From contig CBFHJH010000001.1 in NCBI GenBank assembly GCA_965656185.1, forward strand, positions 124,001 to 188,000: a stretch of 64,000 bases of DNA, in the 5' to 3' direction. The notes beneath the pieces were generated by a model that was given only the letters and a program-made list of their open reading frames with translations, searched no databases and was not told the origin of the DNA. Positions 17,388 through 25,823 of the stretch are shown piece by piece. Each line of letters starts with the position of its first letter. The stretch's first letter is position 1. The stretch comes from Croceimicrobium sp965656185 (GTDB lineage Bacteria > Bacteroidota > Bacteroidia > Flavobacteriales > Schleiferiaceae). A program made the position numbers and the translations under genes.

Positions 17388-18731
17388 ATGGAAATGAATG
17401 GTAAAAAGGTAGCCTTTCACACTTTAGGATGTAAGCTTAATTTTTCTGAGACAAGCACGATCGCTCGAGATTTTAAGCAGAACGGCTTTGTGTCCACCGA
17501 TTTTGATAAGTCGGCCGATGTTTATGTGATCAATACCTGTTCGGTTACCCATAATGCCGACAAGGAGTGTAAATATTGGGTGCGGAAAGCGCAGGAGGCT
17601 AATGCTGATGGACTAGTGGTAGTGGTGGGTTGTTATGCCCAACTTCAACCCGAGAAGATAGCCGCATTTGAGGGGGTAGACCTGGTTCTGGGCGCTACCG
17701 AAAAATTTAAGATTACTGATTACCTCGACGGTTTGACCAAAGCCGATAAAGGGGAAGTACATTCTTGTGAGATCAACGAAGCTGATTTTTACGTCGGAGC
17801 TTACTCCATGGGAGATCGTACCCGAGCGTTTTTAAAGGTTCAAGATGGTTGTGACTATAAGTGTACTTATTGTACCATTCCATTGGCGCGCGGGATTTCG
17901 AGATCGGATAAGTTGGAAAACGTTTTGGCCAATGCCGAGAAAATCGTTGAAGAAGGAGCTAAAGAAATAGTCTTAACTGGCGTAAATATTGGGGACTACG
18001 GCAAAGGGGAACACGGTAATAAACGTCACGAGCATACCTTTTTAGATCTAGTCAAATCTTTAGACAAGGTGGAGGGAATTGACCGAATTCGGATCTCCTC
18101 AATCGAGCCCAATTTATTGAAAGACGAAACCATTCAATTCGTCGCCCAATCAGAGCGATTTGTTCCCCATTTCCATATTCCATTGCAAAGTGGTTCCAAC
18201 AAGATCCTTAAGCAGATGAAGCGCCGATATTTACGCGAATTGTATGCGGAGCGAGTAGCTAAGATCAAGGAACTTATGCCACATTGTGCCATCGGAGTGG
18301 ATGTAATTTGTGGTTTTCCTGGTGAAACAGAAGAGGACTTCCTGGAAACCTATAATTTCGTGAATGGTCTAGATGTGAGCTACTTGCACGTATTTACTTA
18401 CAGCAGGAGACCCAATACCGAAGCCGATGAAATGGCCCAACAAGTGCCTTATGCGGAGCGCAAACGCCGTAGCAAGATGCTAAGGGTTTTGAGTGCAAAG
18501 AAGCGCAGAGCCTTCTACGAGTCTCAACTGGGTACTGAACAGGAAGTATTATTCGAAGATAATTTTAAAGCAGGTTATATCACTGGCTTCACCGAGAACT
18601 ACCTAAAAGTGAAAACTACCTGGAATCCCGAGCTCGTTAATAAGACGGCGAAAGTGAAATTAAGTGAGATTGATGAAGATGGTCTAGTCCGTTTTACCTA
18701 CATTGACCAGCCAGCCTTAATTCATTCTTAA
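17388..18731 (+). CDS. mtaB: tRNA (t6A37-C2) methylthiotransferase MtaB
   Basis: Radical-SAM enzyme of 447 residues that converts N6-threonylcarbamoyladenosine 37 of tRNA to the 2-methylthio form (ms2t6A). The N-terminal MTTase domain has three cluster cysteines (TLGCKLNFSE, NTCSVTHNADKEC, VVGCYAQLQP). The radical-SAM core has CDYKCTYCTIPLARG (CxxxCxxC). A C-terminal TRAM-like RNA-binding segment follows (about 380-440, GYITGFTENYLKVK). The N-terminal CKLNFSE form matches the MtaB/YqeV group rather than MiaB. It is followed with no gap by the small ABM-like gene at 18732, then by the inositol monophosphatase gene. Confidence 0.93.
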   Translation: MEMNGKKVAFHTLGCKLNFSETSTIARDFKQNGFVSTDFDKSADVYVINTCSVTHNADKECKYWVRKAQEANADGLVVVVGCYAQLQPEKIAAFEGVDLVLGATEKFKITDYLDGLTKADKGEVHSCEINEADFYVGAYSMGDRTRAFLKVQDGCDYKCTYCTIPLARGISRSDKLENVLANAEKIVEEGAKEIVLTGVNIGDYGKGEHGNKRHEHTFLDLVKSLDKVEGIDRIRISSIEPNLLKDETIQFVAQSERFVPHFHIPLQSGSNKILKQMKRRYLRELYAERVAKIKELMPHCAIGVDVICGFPGETEEDFLETYNFVNGLDVSYLHVFTYSRRPNTEADEMAQQVPYAERKRRSKMLRVLSAKKRRAFYESQLGTEQEVLFEDNFKAGYITGFTENYLKVKTTWNPELVNKTAKVKLSEIDEDGLVRFTYIDQPALIHS

Positions 18732-19037
18732 ATGTTTGCATCAATTGTAGAATATCGCCTAAATCCAATCTTTAAACAGGACTTTATGCGGTATTGGAAA
18801 GAATACGTCGATATGCTGGCTAAAGCAAAGGCTTTGGATAAAGCATATCTACATACCGAAACCCCAATTTCTCTAGTGGCCTATAAGCGTTGGCTTAGTC
18901 GGCAAGCATTCGAGGACTTTTACCTACAATCGGAGGGAGAGATCTTATTGCAGCAGTATAAGATCGAAGAAACCTGCAATGATGTAAAGGTTTTACACCG
19001 GATGGAGATCCTTAAGGAGAGCCTACATGAATCTTGA
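18732..19037 (+). CDS. Small conserved protein, ABM-like dimeric alpha-beta barrel (inferred)
   Basis: Protein of 101 residues whose ATG directly follows the mtaB stop and which overlaps the IMPase gene by 11 nt, so it is a true operon member. The pattern (MFASIVEYRLNPIFKQDFMRY, a helix, then a strand with SLVAYKRWLSRQAFEDFY) looks like the antibiotic-biosynthesis-monooxygenase/EthD ferredoxin-like fold, whose members often bind small metabolites. No catalytic residue can be assigned. This fold call is inference from the pattern only. Confidence 0.65.
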   Translation: MFASIVEYRLNPIFKQDFMRYWKEYVDMLAKAKALDKAYLHTETPISLVAYKRWLSRQAFEDFYLQSEGEILLQQYKIEETCNDVKVLHRMEILKESLHES

Positions 19038-19824
19038 AAAACTTGCCACCCAATTGGGGATTTTAGCCCAAGAAGCCGGTGGATTCATTCTAGAGAACAG
19101 AGCTAAGGTTAGCAGTGATCAGGTGGAAACCAAGAGCCTCAATAGTTTGGTATCCTACGTAGATCAAGAAACAGAAAGAATATTGGTCAAAGGCCTCAGG
19201 GAGATTTTACCCGAAGCCGGCTTTATTACCGAAGAAGAAACGGTAGGACAGGAAAGGAAGGAGTGGAACTGGATTGTAGATCCTCTTGATGGCACCACTA
19301 ATTTTCTTTTTGATCTTCCGGTCTTTGCCATTAGTATTGCCTTATACCATCGCGATGAGGCACAAGTAGGCTTAGTTTATGAACTAGGGCAAAAAGAACT
19401 TTTCCTAGCCATTAAAAACGGTGGCACAAGCTTAAATGGTCAACCGATCAAAGTTAGGACCGAACAAGACCTAAGCAAAAGTCTCATTGCTACGGGCTTT
19501 CCTTATTACGATTTTGAGCATTTAAAAGAATTCAATCTGCTATTAGAGCACCTATACACCAATACCCGTGGGGTAAGGCGTTTTGGTTCGGCAGCAACCG
19601 ATCTTGCCTACGTAGCGGCCGGTCGTTTTAATGGATTCTTCGAACACGGATTGCACGCTTGGGATGTAGCAGCAGGAATCCTATTAGTGAAAGAGGCCGG
19701 AGGTGAGGTGTCCGATTTTAAATTGGGCCAGAACTATCTTTTCGGCAAGGAAATTATCGCTGGAGCGCCAGGGATTTTTTCAGAATTTGCCAAATTGGTG
19801 AGCGAAAAAATGGGGCCTGCCTAA
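19027..19824 (+). CDS. suhB: Inositol monophosphatase family protein
   Basis: Mg2+-dependent phosphatase of 265 residues. Metal-binding motifs are seen as EEETVG (Glu), WIVDPLDGTTNF (DPxDGT) and HAWDVAAGILLVKEAGG (WDxAAG), the full set for an active IMPase. The family covers myo-inositol-1-phosphatase, fructose-1,6-bisphosphatase-like and 3'-phosphoadenosine-5'-phosphate phosphatase (CysQ) activities, and the substrate cannot be told here. It overlaps the upstream small gene by 11 nt and the convergent gene by 4 nt (CTAA, both stops in the overlap). Confidence 0.9.
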   Translation: MNLEKLATQLGILAQEAGGFILENRAKVSSDQVETKSLNSLVSYVDQETERILVKGLREILPEAGFITEEETVGQERKEWNWIVDPLDGTTNFLFDLPVFAISIALYHRDEAQVGLVYELGQKELFLAIKNGGTSLNGQPIKVRTEQDLSKSLIATGFPYYDFEHLKEFNLLLEHLYTNTRGVRRFGSAATDLAYVAAGRFNGFFEHGLHAWDVAAGILLVKEAGGEVSDFKLGQNYLFGKEIIAGAPGIFSEFAKLVSEKMGPA

Positions 19825-20315
19825 GCTATTGGCAACCATTGTTTGTGCCAGCTTTCGCTGATGGGGGTTTCCCACTTCCGCTTCAATTCGGCTTTGGTAG
19901 TCACTAGATTATTAAAGACTACCGTATCCTCATTCAGATCACCATTATCCAAGGCAGCCCTGAAATCCATCATATGCATGATCTCGATCAGGTCGTTATG
20001 ATCACGAAAAGCGATTTGGGTGCGATCCATTAAGGAAATATTCAACTCTTTCTCTAGAGATTGAATTTGATGGGTCAATTTATCGATGCTACAGCCAGTA
20101 GCTTGATAAGAAGCCTCATCTAATCCTACTACAATAAAACGCTCATAAATAACAGTAAAGCTAGCTTGTAGATCGTAGCCATGCGCTTTCCAGTCATTTA
20201 AGAAATTCATTAGGCGGGCAGAGATTCGCTCTACTTTTTCAAATTCGAGATAGCTCGTACTTTGAAAGATCCAAACTCGGGCTCTACTATCTAATTCTTC
20301 AAAAGGTAAATACAT
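19821..20315 (-). CDS. Conserved Bacteroidota hypothetical protein (often mislabelled ABC transporter ATPase)
   Basis: Protein of 164 residues beginning MYLPFEELDSRARVWIFQS. Similar proteins in flavobacterial genomes are often called 'ABC transporter ATPase', but there is no Walker A, Walker B or LSGGQ signature here, so that label is not supported. It looks like a soluble alpha/beta protein with a helical middle (IDKLTHQIQSLEKELNISLMD). It is the last gene of a minus-strand run behind the cysteine-rich CCG-domain protein, separated by a single base, so its role may be tied to that redox complex. Function unknown. Confidence 0.8.
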   Translation of the reverse strand: MYLPFEELDSRARVWIFQSTSYLEFEKVERISARLMNFLNDWKAHGYDLQASFTVIYERFIVVGLDEASYQATGCSIDKLTHQIQSLEKELNISLMDRTQIAFRDHNDLIEIMHMMDFRAALDNGDLNEDTVVFNNLVTTKAELKRKWETPISESWHKQWLPIA

Positions 20316-20316
20316 C

Positions 20317-21108
20317 TTATAAGTCTTCGGCTTGTGTAATCATTTCGGCAAGATCCATCACCGGAAGGTCTCCTTCGCGGTCACTGTTCTTTACGCCGTC
20401 GGTCATCATGGTATTGCAGAAAGGACAAGCAGCTGCAATATAATCGGCTTTGGTTTCGAGCGCTTCTTCGGTACGTTCGATATTGATATCTTTTTTGCCT
20501 TCTTCTGGTTCTTTGAACATTTGGGCTCCTCCAGCTCCACAGCAGAGTGCATTGCTCTTGCAGCGACGCATTTCTACTAGTTCTGCGTCAAGACGCTGAA
20601 TGAGCTCTCTCGGAGCTTCATAAACTCCGTTAGCGCGTCCTAAGTAACAGGGATCGTGAAAGGTGATCTTTTTCCCTTTAAAGTTGCCTCCTTCGATCTG
20701 CAAACGGCCATCCTTCAAAAGTTGATTGATAAACTGGGTGTGATGAAGGACCTCATATTTACCGCCTAGCTCTGGATATTCGTTGGCCAAGGTGTTAAAA
20801 CAATGGGGACAGGTGGTAACGATCTTTTTTACGTCATAGGCATTTAGAACTTCGATGTTCTGCATCGCCTGCATCATAAAAAGAAATTCGTTCCCTGCGC
20901 GTTTAGCGGGATCTCCCGTGCAGCTTTCTTCGGTACCTAAAACACCAAATTCAACTCCTGCCTTATTAAGAATACGAACAAAAGCCTTTGTGATCTTTTT
21001 TGCGCGATCGTCGAAACTTCCTGCACAGCCTACCCAAAATAGTACTTCCGGTAATTTATTTGCTGCCGAAAGCTCGGCCATTGTTGGTACTTTCAGTGTA
21101 TCTTCCAT
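20317..21108 (-). CDS. (Fe-S)-binding protein with two CCG (cysteine-rich) domains, HdrB/GlcF-like
   Basis: Protein of 263 residues. Two cysteine-rich domains are visible. The first has WVGCAGSFDDR, EESCTGDPAKRAG and TTCPHCFNTL. The second has HDPCYLGRANG, NALCCGAGGAQMF and AACPFCNTMM. Such domains in HdrB, GlcF, SdhE and EtfD bind a 4Fe-4S (sometimes non-cubane) cluster. The first domain has one Cys fewer than the canonical CCG. It lies in the same operon as the membrane protein at 22140, which carries the matching cytochrome-b-like and ferredoxin parts; together they make up the domain set of a single-chain EtfD/EMO. It is probably a cytosolic-face electron-transfer subunit. Confidence 0.88.
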   Translation of the reverse strand: MEDTLKVPTMAELSAANKLPEVLFWVGCAGSFDDRAKKITKAFVRILNKAGVEFGVLGTEESCTGDPAKRAGNEFLFMMQAMQNIEVLNAYDVKKIVTTCPHCFNTLANEYPELGGKYEVLHHTQFINQLLKDGRLQIEGGNFKGKKITFHDPCYLGRANGVYEAPRELIQRLDAELVEMRRCKSNALCCGAGGAQMFKEPEEGKKDINIERTEEALETKADYIAAACPFCNTMMTDGVKNSDREGDLPVMDLAEMITQAEDL

Positions 21109-21725
21109 TAGTCTATTCGTTCGTAAATAACATTATCTCTATCTACAAATGCTACGATGCCTTGTTCGATAGTGAAATAAAACTGCCGTACATCGGTCCC
21201 GTTGGTGGGACTGAAAACTTCGTAAAAAGTTATACTGGCCAAATTTAAGGAGTCGCGGTAGACCACCAAATTTGGATCTATTTCTAAAAAGTCTGCTCTA
21301 AAGTCGAAGCTTAAAACTTCACTTTTAGAATCTTGCACATCACTAAATTGAATCTCAAGTCGGTCCTTTTGATCTCTAAAGGCATCACTGCTCTGAATTA
21401 GTTCGGTGCTAAAGCGGTAATTAAAGAAGTAAGCGAAACTATCATTCGCCAATTGAAATTCGCGTTGCTCGGCCAAGATGATATCGTACTCGTCCAAAGC
21501 ACCTACCCTTTGTGAGGAGAAAAGCTCCACTTGCTCCTGGCTTGAGGATTTTAGGAACATTTCAATAGTATCGCCTAGCTCGGAAGCAAAGCTTACCGGA
21601 TTAGCGGGACTCAGGCTTAAGATCTGTGGACTGAGACTAAGTTCTCGGCGCACTTCACTGGAACAGGCTGCTATTAAGACGAAGGCCAGAATGATATAGC
21701 TTAGCTTACTTCTCAAAAACTTCAA
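21108..21725 (-). CDS. Hypothetical lipoprotein
   Basis: Protein of 205 residues with a lipoprotein signal (ILAFVLIAACSSEV, Cys about 21). The mature part is a probable beta-sandwich (LEIQFSDVQDSKSEVLSFDF). The best start is a TTG at 21725, because no ATG gives the whole signal peptide. It overlaps the HAD gene upstream by 20 nt and the CCG-domain gene downstream by 1 nt, so it is part of the same operon even though no redox motif is seen. Function unknown. Confidence 0.75.
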   Translation of the reverse strand: MKFLRSKLSYIILAFVLIAACSSEVRRELSLSPQILSLSPANPVSFASELGDTIEMFLKSSSQEQVELFSSQRVGALDEYDIILAEQREFQLANDSFAYFFNYRFSTELIQSSDAFRDQKDRLEIQFSDVQDSKSEVLSFDFRADFLEIDPNLVVYRDSLNLASITFYEVFSPTNGTDVRQFYFTIEQGIVAFVDRDNVIYERID

Positions 21726-22137
21726 TTTTCACGTCTCTTTTCACCAGGTCGGTAAACTTACCTTCATAGCGAGTGGCTTTTACCAAATGATTGTCGATCC
21801 AATGGTAATTTCCTCCTCGCGGTTTGCCCATCAGCATGCCGTGATATTTGAAGCCTTTTTCGTCTAGCCACTTTTCGGTAACACCACGGTGCTCCTCAGT
21901 GCGAGAAGTGAAAAAGAAAATTATGTGGCCTTCTTCGTACCAGCGATTAAGGGTTTCTAAGGCATCTGGAAAATGCTCGGCGGTCGCCATTCTTTCCGGT
22001 TCCTCATTTGGGATATCGTCGCAAATTGTGCCGTCGATATCAATCAAGTAGTTTTTCATACCCTTGGGCAGGGTAGGACTTAGTTTTTTACCGTCGACCT
22101 CGAGTTCTTCGAGAGCGACATCTTTTTTGCCTTTCAT
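21706..22137 (-). CDS. HAD-like phosphatase (LNS2-type), often called phosphoheptose isomerase
   Basis: Protein of 143 residues. After about 28 lead residues comes motif I, LIDIDGTICDDIPNEE, with the nucleophile Asp and the acid/base Asp; motif II is FFFTSRTEEHRGVTEKWL, then a lysine in LMGKPRGGNYHWIDNH. This is a compact HAD hydrolase. The name 'phosphoheptose isomerase' sometimes given to homologues is not supported, since there is no SIS domain. It starts with ATG 2 nt after the stop of the Fe-S membrane protein gene. The substrate is unknown. Confidence 0.8.
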   Translation of the reverse strand: MKGKKDVALEELEVDGKKLSPTLPKGMKNYLIDIDGTICDDIPNEEPERMATAEHFPDALETLNRWYEEGHIIFFFTSRTEEHRGVTEKWLDEKGFKYHGMLMGKPRGGNYHWIDNHLVKATRYEGKFTDLVKRDVKIEVFEK

Positions 22138-22139
22138 AG

Positions 22140-23453
22140 CTATTCATTTATCCAGTTAGCCCGATCGGCTTGAGCATAGGCCCATGGTGCACCATTGTTT
22201 TCAACATTGGTCATCATGGTGTTTAAGCTCGCATTAGCCGCGGATTCTTCCATAACTAAATAGCGGCGCATTTCTACAATGATAGACATCGGATCGATGT
22301 TTACGGGACAAGCTTCGGCACAAGCATTACAAGTAGTACAAGCCCAAAGTTCTTCGCGTGTGATGTAGTCATCTAACAAAGATTTTCCATCTTCTTCGAA
22401 CTGCCCTTTGCTGTCAACGATCGCACTTACTTCTTCAAGTCGATCACGGGTGTCCATCATTATTTTTCGAGGTGAGAGTTTCTTGCCGGTTTGGTTGGCC
22501 GGACAAGCATCAGTGCAACGCCCGCATTCGGTACAAGAATAGGCGTTCATTAATTGGACTTGATGAAGGTCCAAAACATCTTTTGCGCCAAAACGAGATG
22601 GGGCTTCGGCATTGCCATCGGCTGGAGCCGCAAATGGATCAGCATTCGGATCCATCATCATTTCAACTTCTTTTTTCACACTTTCCATATTGCTAAACTG
22701 GCCCTTTGGCTCGAGCTTGCTATGCCATACATTAGGGAAAGCCATAATGATATGGAAGTGTTTGGAATACGGTAGGTAATTTAAGAATGCCAAAATGCCG
22801 AGGATATGGAACCACCAAGCGACCCGTTCTACCAGGTGTAAAGTAGCTTGATCTATTCCGGCGAATAGTGGTGCCAGCTGAGAGCTAACTATCCAGCCAT
22901 CCACTCCATTTCCATCGATATTTGCTTCGGCGGCGCCCAATAACAATAGCGCCATCATTAATACGATCTCGATGTAGAGAATGTTATTTCCATCTCGTTT
23001 GGCCCATCCTTTCAACTCTTTAAAGCGATCGACCACTTGAACATTCCGTCGCCACAAAAAGATAAGACAGGCCACTAAAACCAAAACCGCCAGAATCTCA
23101 AAGAAGTGAATCGCTACATCGTAAATAGAGCCTAATAAGGGCATGAAAACCCGGTGGGTACCTAGGATTCCATCGATCAAGATCTCGGCTACTTCGATAT
23201 TAATAAGTAGGAATCCTGCATAAATTATTACGTGAAAGGTACCGGCTACCAGGCGTCGTTTCACCATTTTACCTTGACCTAGCGCAACCTTGGCCATTAC
23301 GCTCCAGCGTTCACTTTTACGGTCATTGCGCTCGATAGGTCTTCCCAGTCGAATATTGCGCCAAACCTTACCAAAGTTCTTTGCAAAGAAATATGCGGCG
23401 ATTCCTAAAGCTACAATGAATAATATATTCTGAATCCCGAAATGTAGTTCCAT
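22140..23453 (-). CDS. Membrane-bound Fe-S oxidoreductase subunit (NarI-like + two 4Fe-4S), split-EtfD-like
   Basis: Protein of 437 residues. The first ~240 residues form about five membrane helices with histidines placed for heme b (GTFHVIIYAGFLL, VAWWFHILGILAFLNYLPYSKHFHI), as in nitrate reductase gamma or the EtfD membrane domain. The last third is a cytosolic ferredoxin-like part with CTECGRCTDACPA and CTTCNACAEACPV (two 4Fe-4S clusters). In EtfD this is followed by CCG domains in the same chain; here those lie in a separate gene at 20317. I infer a quinone-reducing membrane complex that takes electrons from a soluble flavoprotein such as ETF. ATG at 23453, 4 nt after the MlaD gene. Confidence 0.88.
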   Translation of the reverse strand: MELHFGIQNILFIVALGIAAYFFAKNFGKVWRNIRLGRPIERNDRKSERWSVMAKVALGQGKMVKRRLVAGTFHVIIYAGFLLINIEVAEILIDGILGTHRVFMPLLGSIYDVAIHFFEILAVLVLVACLIFLWRRNVQVVDRFKELKGWAKRDGNNILYIEIVLMMALLLLGAAEANIDGNGVDGWIVSSQLAPLFAGIDQATLHLVERVAWWFHILGILAFLNYLPYSKHFHIIMAFPNVWHSKLEPKGQFSNMESVKKEVEMMMDPNADPFAAPADGNAEAPSRFGAKDVLDLHQVQLMNAYSCTECGRCTDACPANQTGKKLSPRKIMMDTRDRLEEVSAIVDSKGQFEEDGKSLLDDYITREELWACTTCNACAEACPVNIDPMSIIVEMRRYLVMEESAANASLNTMMTNVENNGAPWAYAQADRANWINE

Positions 23454-23457
23454 AAGC

Positions 23458-24492
23458 TTATTTTGATTCTGCGGTATCTGCTCTCAAAGCAGCAGCTTCC
23501 GCCTCTTTCTCCATTATCTCCTCTTCGTCGTAGTCTTTTCCTCCACCAAACACCGAGAAGCGCACATAACGCCCTGGATTGTATTTCAAATCTAGCAAGA
23601 TGAGATTTAATTGTTCGGTGGCATCTAATAAGTTCTGGTAGAGCTTACGATCATTGACTAGTTCGCCTGCAGTTCCTGTACCATCATTAATCTTGGCCAT
23701 CACCGAATTGGTATTGGCTAGGGTAGAGTCTAGGCGCATCATGGTCCGTTTCAGCTCCAAAGCACTTAAACTATCGCTTAAGGAAGCGATATTCTTAAAG
23801 GTTCGATCAAGCTCTGCACGATTGTCTTCAATGGTCTTGGTAATCTTCGAAACGTTTTCGATAGTATTCACCAAATTGTCGTCGCCACGACTAATCGCAT
23901 TATCCAGTTCTACTACCGTATGGTTCAGCCGATCGAAGGTATTGCGGATGTTCTCGAAAGTTTCGGTAAAATTCTTCTTGGTGTTTTCATTTAAAAAGCC
24001 TGAAGCCAAAACCATTACCGTATCGATCGAGCCGATCAGTTTTTCCGCTTTTTCCTTGATCGGTTTAACTTGCTCATTCACCTCTTCCGTCAGACTCATC
24101 TGTATCCGGGAATTGAGCGTATCACCTTCGGTAGCCATTTCCTTGGCATCACCTAAATTTAATTCCACCGCCTTCGAGCCAATGAGATCCGAGCTGTAAA
24201 TGCGCGCTATGGTATTGCGTGGGATAGCGATATCATTCGTGATATTCAAGGCTACGATCAAGCGCCCTGAGCCATCGGGATGAAAAAATATATCATCGAT
24301 CTGGCCTACTTTAAAGCCGTTAATATTGATAGGACGAGCTTTGCTTAATTCATCTACTTGCTCATATACAGCGTAATAAATTCGCTTATTGGAAAAGAAA
24401 TCTTGACCCTTCAAAAAGGAGATTCCGTAGTACAGAGCAAAAAGAGCTACTAAGGTGATAGCTCCAACTTTGATTTCTCGCGATAATTTCAA
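23458..24492 (-). CDS. MlaD/MCE family protein
   Basis: Protein of 344 residues with one N-terminal membrane anchor (KVGAITLVALFALYYGISFL) and an MCE domain (about 35-115; ARPININGFKVGQIDDIFF, IARIYSSDLIGSKAVELNL). Long helices follow (LNHTVVELDNAISR and others), forming a needle- or tunnel-like stalk. MlaD proteins move phospholipids between inner and outer membranes with an MlaE/MlaF ABC module, which is not in this window. The start appears to be TTG at 24492. It lies between the amidase gene and the Fe-S operon. Confidence 0.9.
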   Translation of the reverse strand: MKLSREIKVGAITLVALFALYYGISFLKGQDFFSNKRIYYAVYEQVDELSKARPININGFKVGQIDDIFFHPDGSGRLIVALNITNDIAIPRNTIARIYSSDLIGSKAVELNLGDAKEMATEGDTLNSRIQMSLTEEVNEQVKPIKEKAEKLIGSIDTVMVLASGFLNENTKKNFTETFENIRNTFDRLNHTVVELDNAISRGDDNLVNTIENVSKITKTIEDNRAELDRTFKNIASLSDSLSALELKRTMMRLDSTLANTNSVMAKINDGTGTAGELVNDRKLYQNLLDATEQLNLILLDLKYNPGRYVRFSVFGGGKDYDEEEIMEKEAEAAALRADTAESK

Positions 24493-24526
24493 AAGATCAG
24501 CTTTTAGTCTAGCAAAGATGAAAAAT

Positions 24527-25750
24527 TTATGGGAGCTTTTTGCGGGCTTCCACGGCGCTTATCTTTCTGCCATTTTCCAGGCCTATTACAAAGGCACCTT
24601 TAAAGCCAAGAGCGCGCAGTTCTTCGGCGTTTTTTTGAGCTTGATTGTAATCGCTCGTAGGTCGAGCATAATATTTAAAAAGTCCACCTTCTTCTAAGAT
24701 GCCAATGTCTTTTTGTCCCCTAAACACAGGGTCTCCAGCTTTCTTTCGGCTGCTTAAGGTAAGCACCTGAACCGCAAATTTTACCCCAGATGGTTCTACA
24801 AAGCTTTCGGCTGCTTTGCTTTCAGTGGTTTTGGTTTGCTCTTTTGGCTTGGAGCTTATTTCTTTTGGTCCTTCTGCTGGTTCCTGTGTGGTTTTTGGTT
24901 CAGGTCCCGCTTTTGCGGAAGGGGAATTTAATGGGTCCTTTTTATCCTTTACAGCATCTGCAACCAATAGATCTTGTTGTCCTTTAAAGTCGCGAATCGC
25001 CCTAAAAATCGCTGAGGCCATATAAGATTGCCCGCGTTCTGAGTTTAAAAAGTCTTCTTCGTCGGGATTGGTTAAAAAACCTAATTCTACCAAAACGGCC
25101 GGCATTGCAGTGCGGCTGGTCACGTAAAGTGGCTGTTGCTTTACCCCACGATCTTTTCTTTGGACTCTTTCTCTAAATTGATATTGGATCAAACTCGCTA
25201 AGGCTATGCTCTCATTAAGATAGGTCTGTTGCATTAAATTGAGTCCAATGGCTGATTCTGGATTGTTGGGGTCAAAGCCTTCGTAGCGGTTTTCGTAATC
25301 ATCTTCCAACAAGATTGCGGCATTCTCTTGCAAGGCAATCCGGTTTTCGTCGTCGTGATTTTTACCTAAAACGATGCTGGTGCAACCTTTTACGCTCGAC
25401 TTTGTGAAGGAGTCGCAGTGGATGCTTACAAAGAGGTCGCCCTTGGCCTCATTGGCAATTTGCGCTCTTTTTTCTAGGGTCACCGATTTATTACTCTGCC
25501 GAGTGTATACGACCTTTACATCTGGTAAGTTTTCTTCAATGTATTCACCCAATTTTAAAGTAACGATCAAGGTAATATCCCTTTCTACCGTGCTGTAGCG
25601 GCGGGTGCCTAAGTTTCCTGGGTCTCGTCCTCCGTGACCTGCATCAAGGATTACGGTCCGGATTCCGCCAAAATCTGTATTTTCCTGAGCAAGCAGAAAG
25701 CTAGGAAAGCTGTAGAATAAAGCGATGAATAAAAGCGTTTGTAGCTTCAA
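24527..25750 (-). CDS. N-acetylmuramoyl-L-alanine amidase (Amidase_3) with C-terminal SPOR-like domain
   Basis: Secreted Zn-dependent amidase of 407 residues that cuts the stem peptide from peptidoglycan, needed for cell separation. A signal peptide ends at FPSFLLAQEN. The Amidase_3 domain (about 30-255) shows zinc ligands in DAGHGGRDPG, TVERDITL and SIHCDSF, and the catalytic Glu in VLVELGFLTNPDEE. A Lys/Pro/Glu-rich linker follows (about 265-320), then a SPOR-like domain (about 325-400: KFAVQVLTLSS, KYYARPTSDY, GFKGAFVIGLENGRKI) that would bind denuded septal glycan. The start is TTG at 25750 (no nearby ATG). It is divergent from lptD. Confidence 0.93.
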   Translation of the reverse strand: MKLQTLLFIALFYSFPSFLLAQENTDFGGIRTVILDAGHGGRDPGNLGTRRYSTVERDITLIVTLKLGEYIEENLPDVKVVYTRQSNKSVTLEKRAQIANEAKGDLFVSIHCDSFTKSSVKGCTSIVLGKNHDDENRIALQENAAILLEDDYENRYEGFDPNNPESAIGLNLMQQTYLNESIALASLIQYQFRERVQRKDRGVKQQPLYVTSRTAMPAVLVELGFLTNPDEEDFLNSERGQSYMASAIFRAIRDFKGQQDLLVADAVKDKKDPLNSPSAKAGPEPKTTQEPAEGPKEISSKPKEQTKTTESKAAESFVEPSGVKFAVQVLTLSSRKKAGDPVFRGQKDIGILEEGGLFKYYARPTSDYNQAQKNAEELRALGFKGAFVIGLENGRKISAVEARKKLP

Positions 25751-25766
25751 TGGTCCGTTTTTTGAT

Positions 25767-25774
25767 TAGTTTTG
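25767..25774 (+). promoter_or_regulatory. -7 box candidate for lptD
   Basis: TAGTTTTG matches TAnnTTTG, 49 nt before the TTG start of lptD. No TTG at the proper -33 distance. Confidence 0.35.
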
Positions 25775-25807
25775 GCCGCAATTTGCAGGTGCCAATTACA
25801 TAACAAG

Positions 25808-25815
25808 CAAAGTTA
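25808..25815 (-). promoter_or_regulatory. -7 box candidate for amidase gene
   Basis: TAACTTTG on the minus strand (25815-25808) matches TAnnTTTG in the 73-bp divergent gap. No -33 TTG at the usual spacing. Confidence 0.35.
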
Positions 25816-25823
25816 AATTCATA

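Noticed and set aside
23654..24199. 181-residue open frame on the plus strand
   Set aside because: It lies wholly antisense to the MlaD/MCE gene, is Ser- and Leu-rich low-complexity and has no recognisable motif; codon pattern fits the opposite strand.
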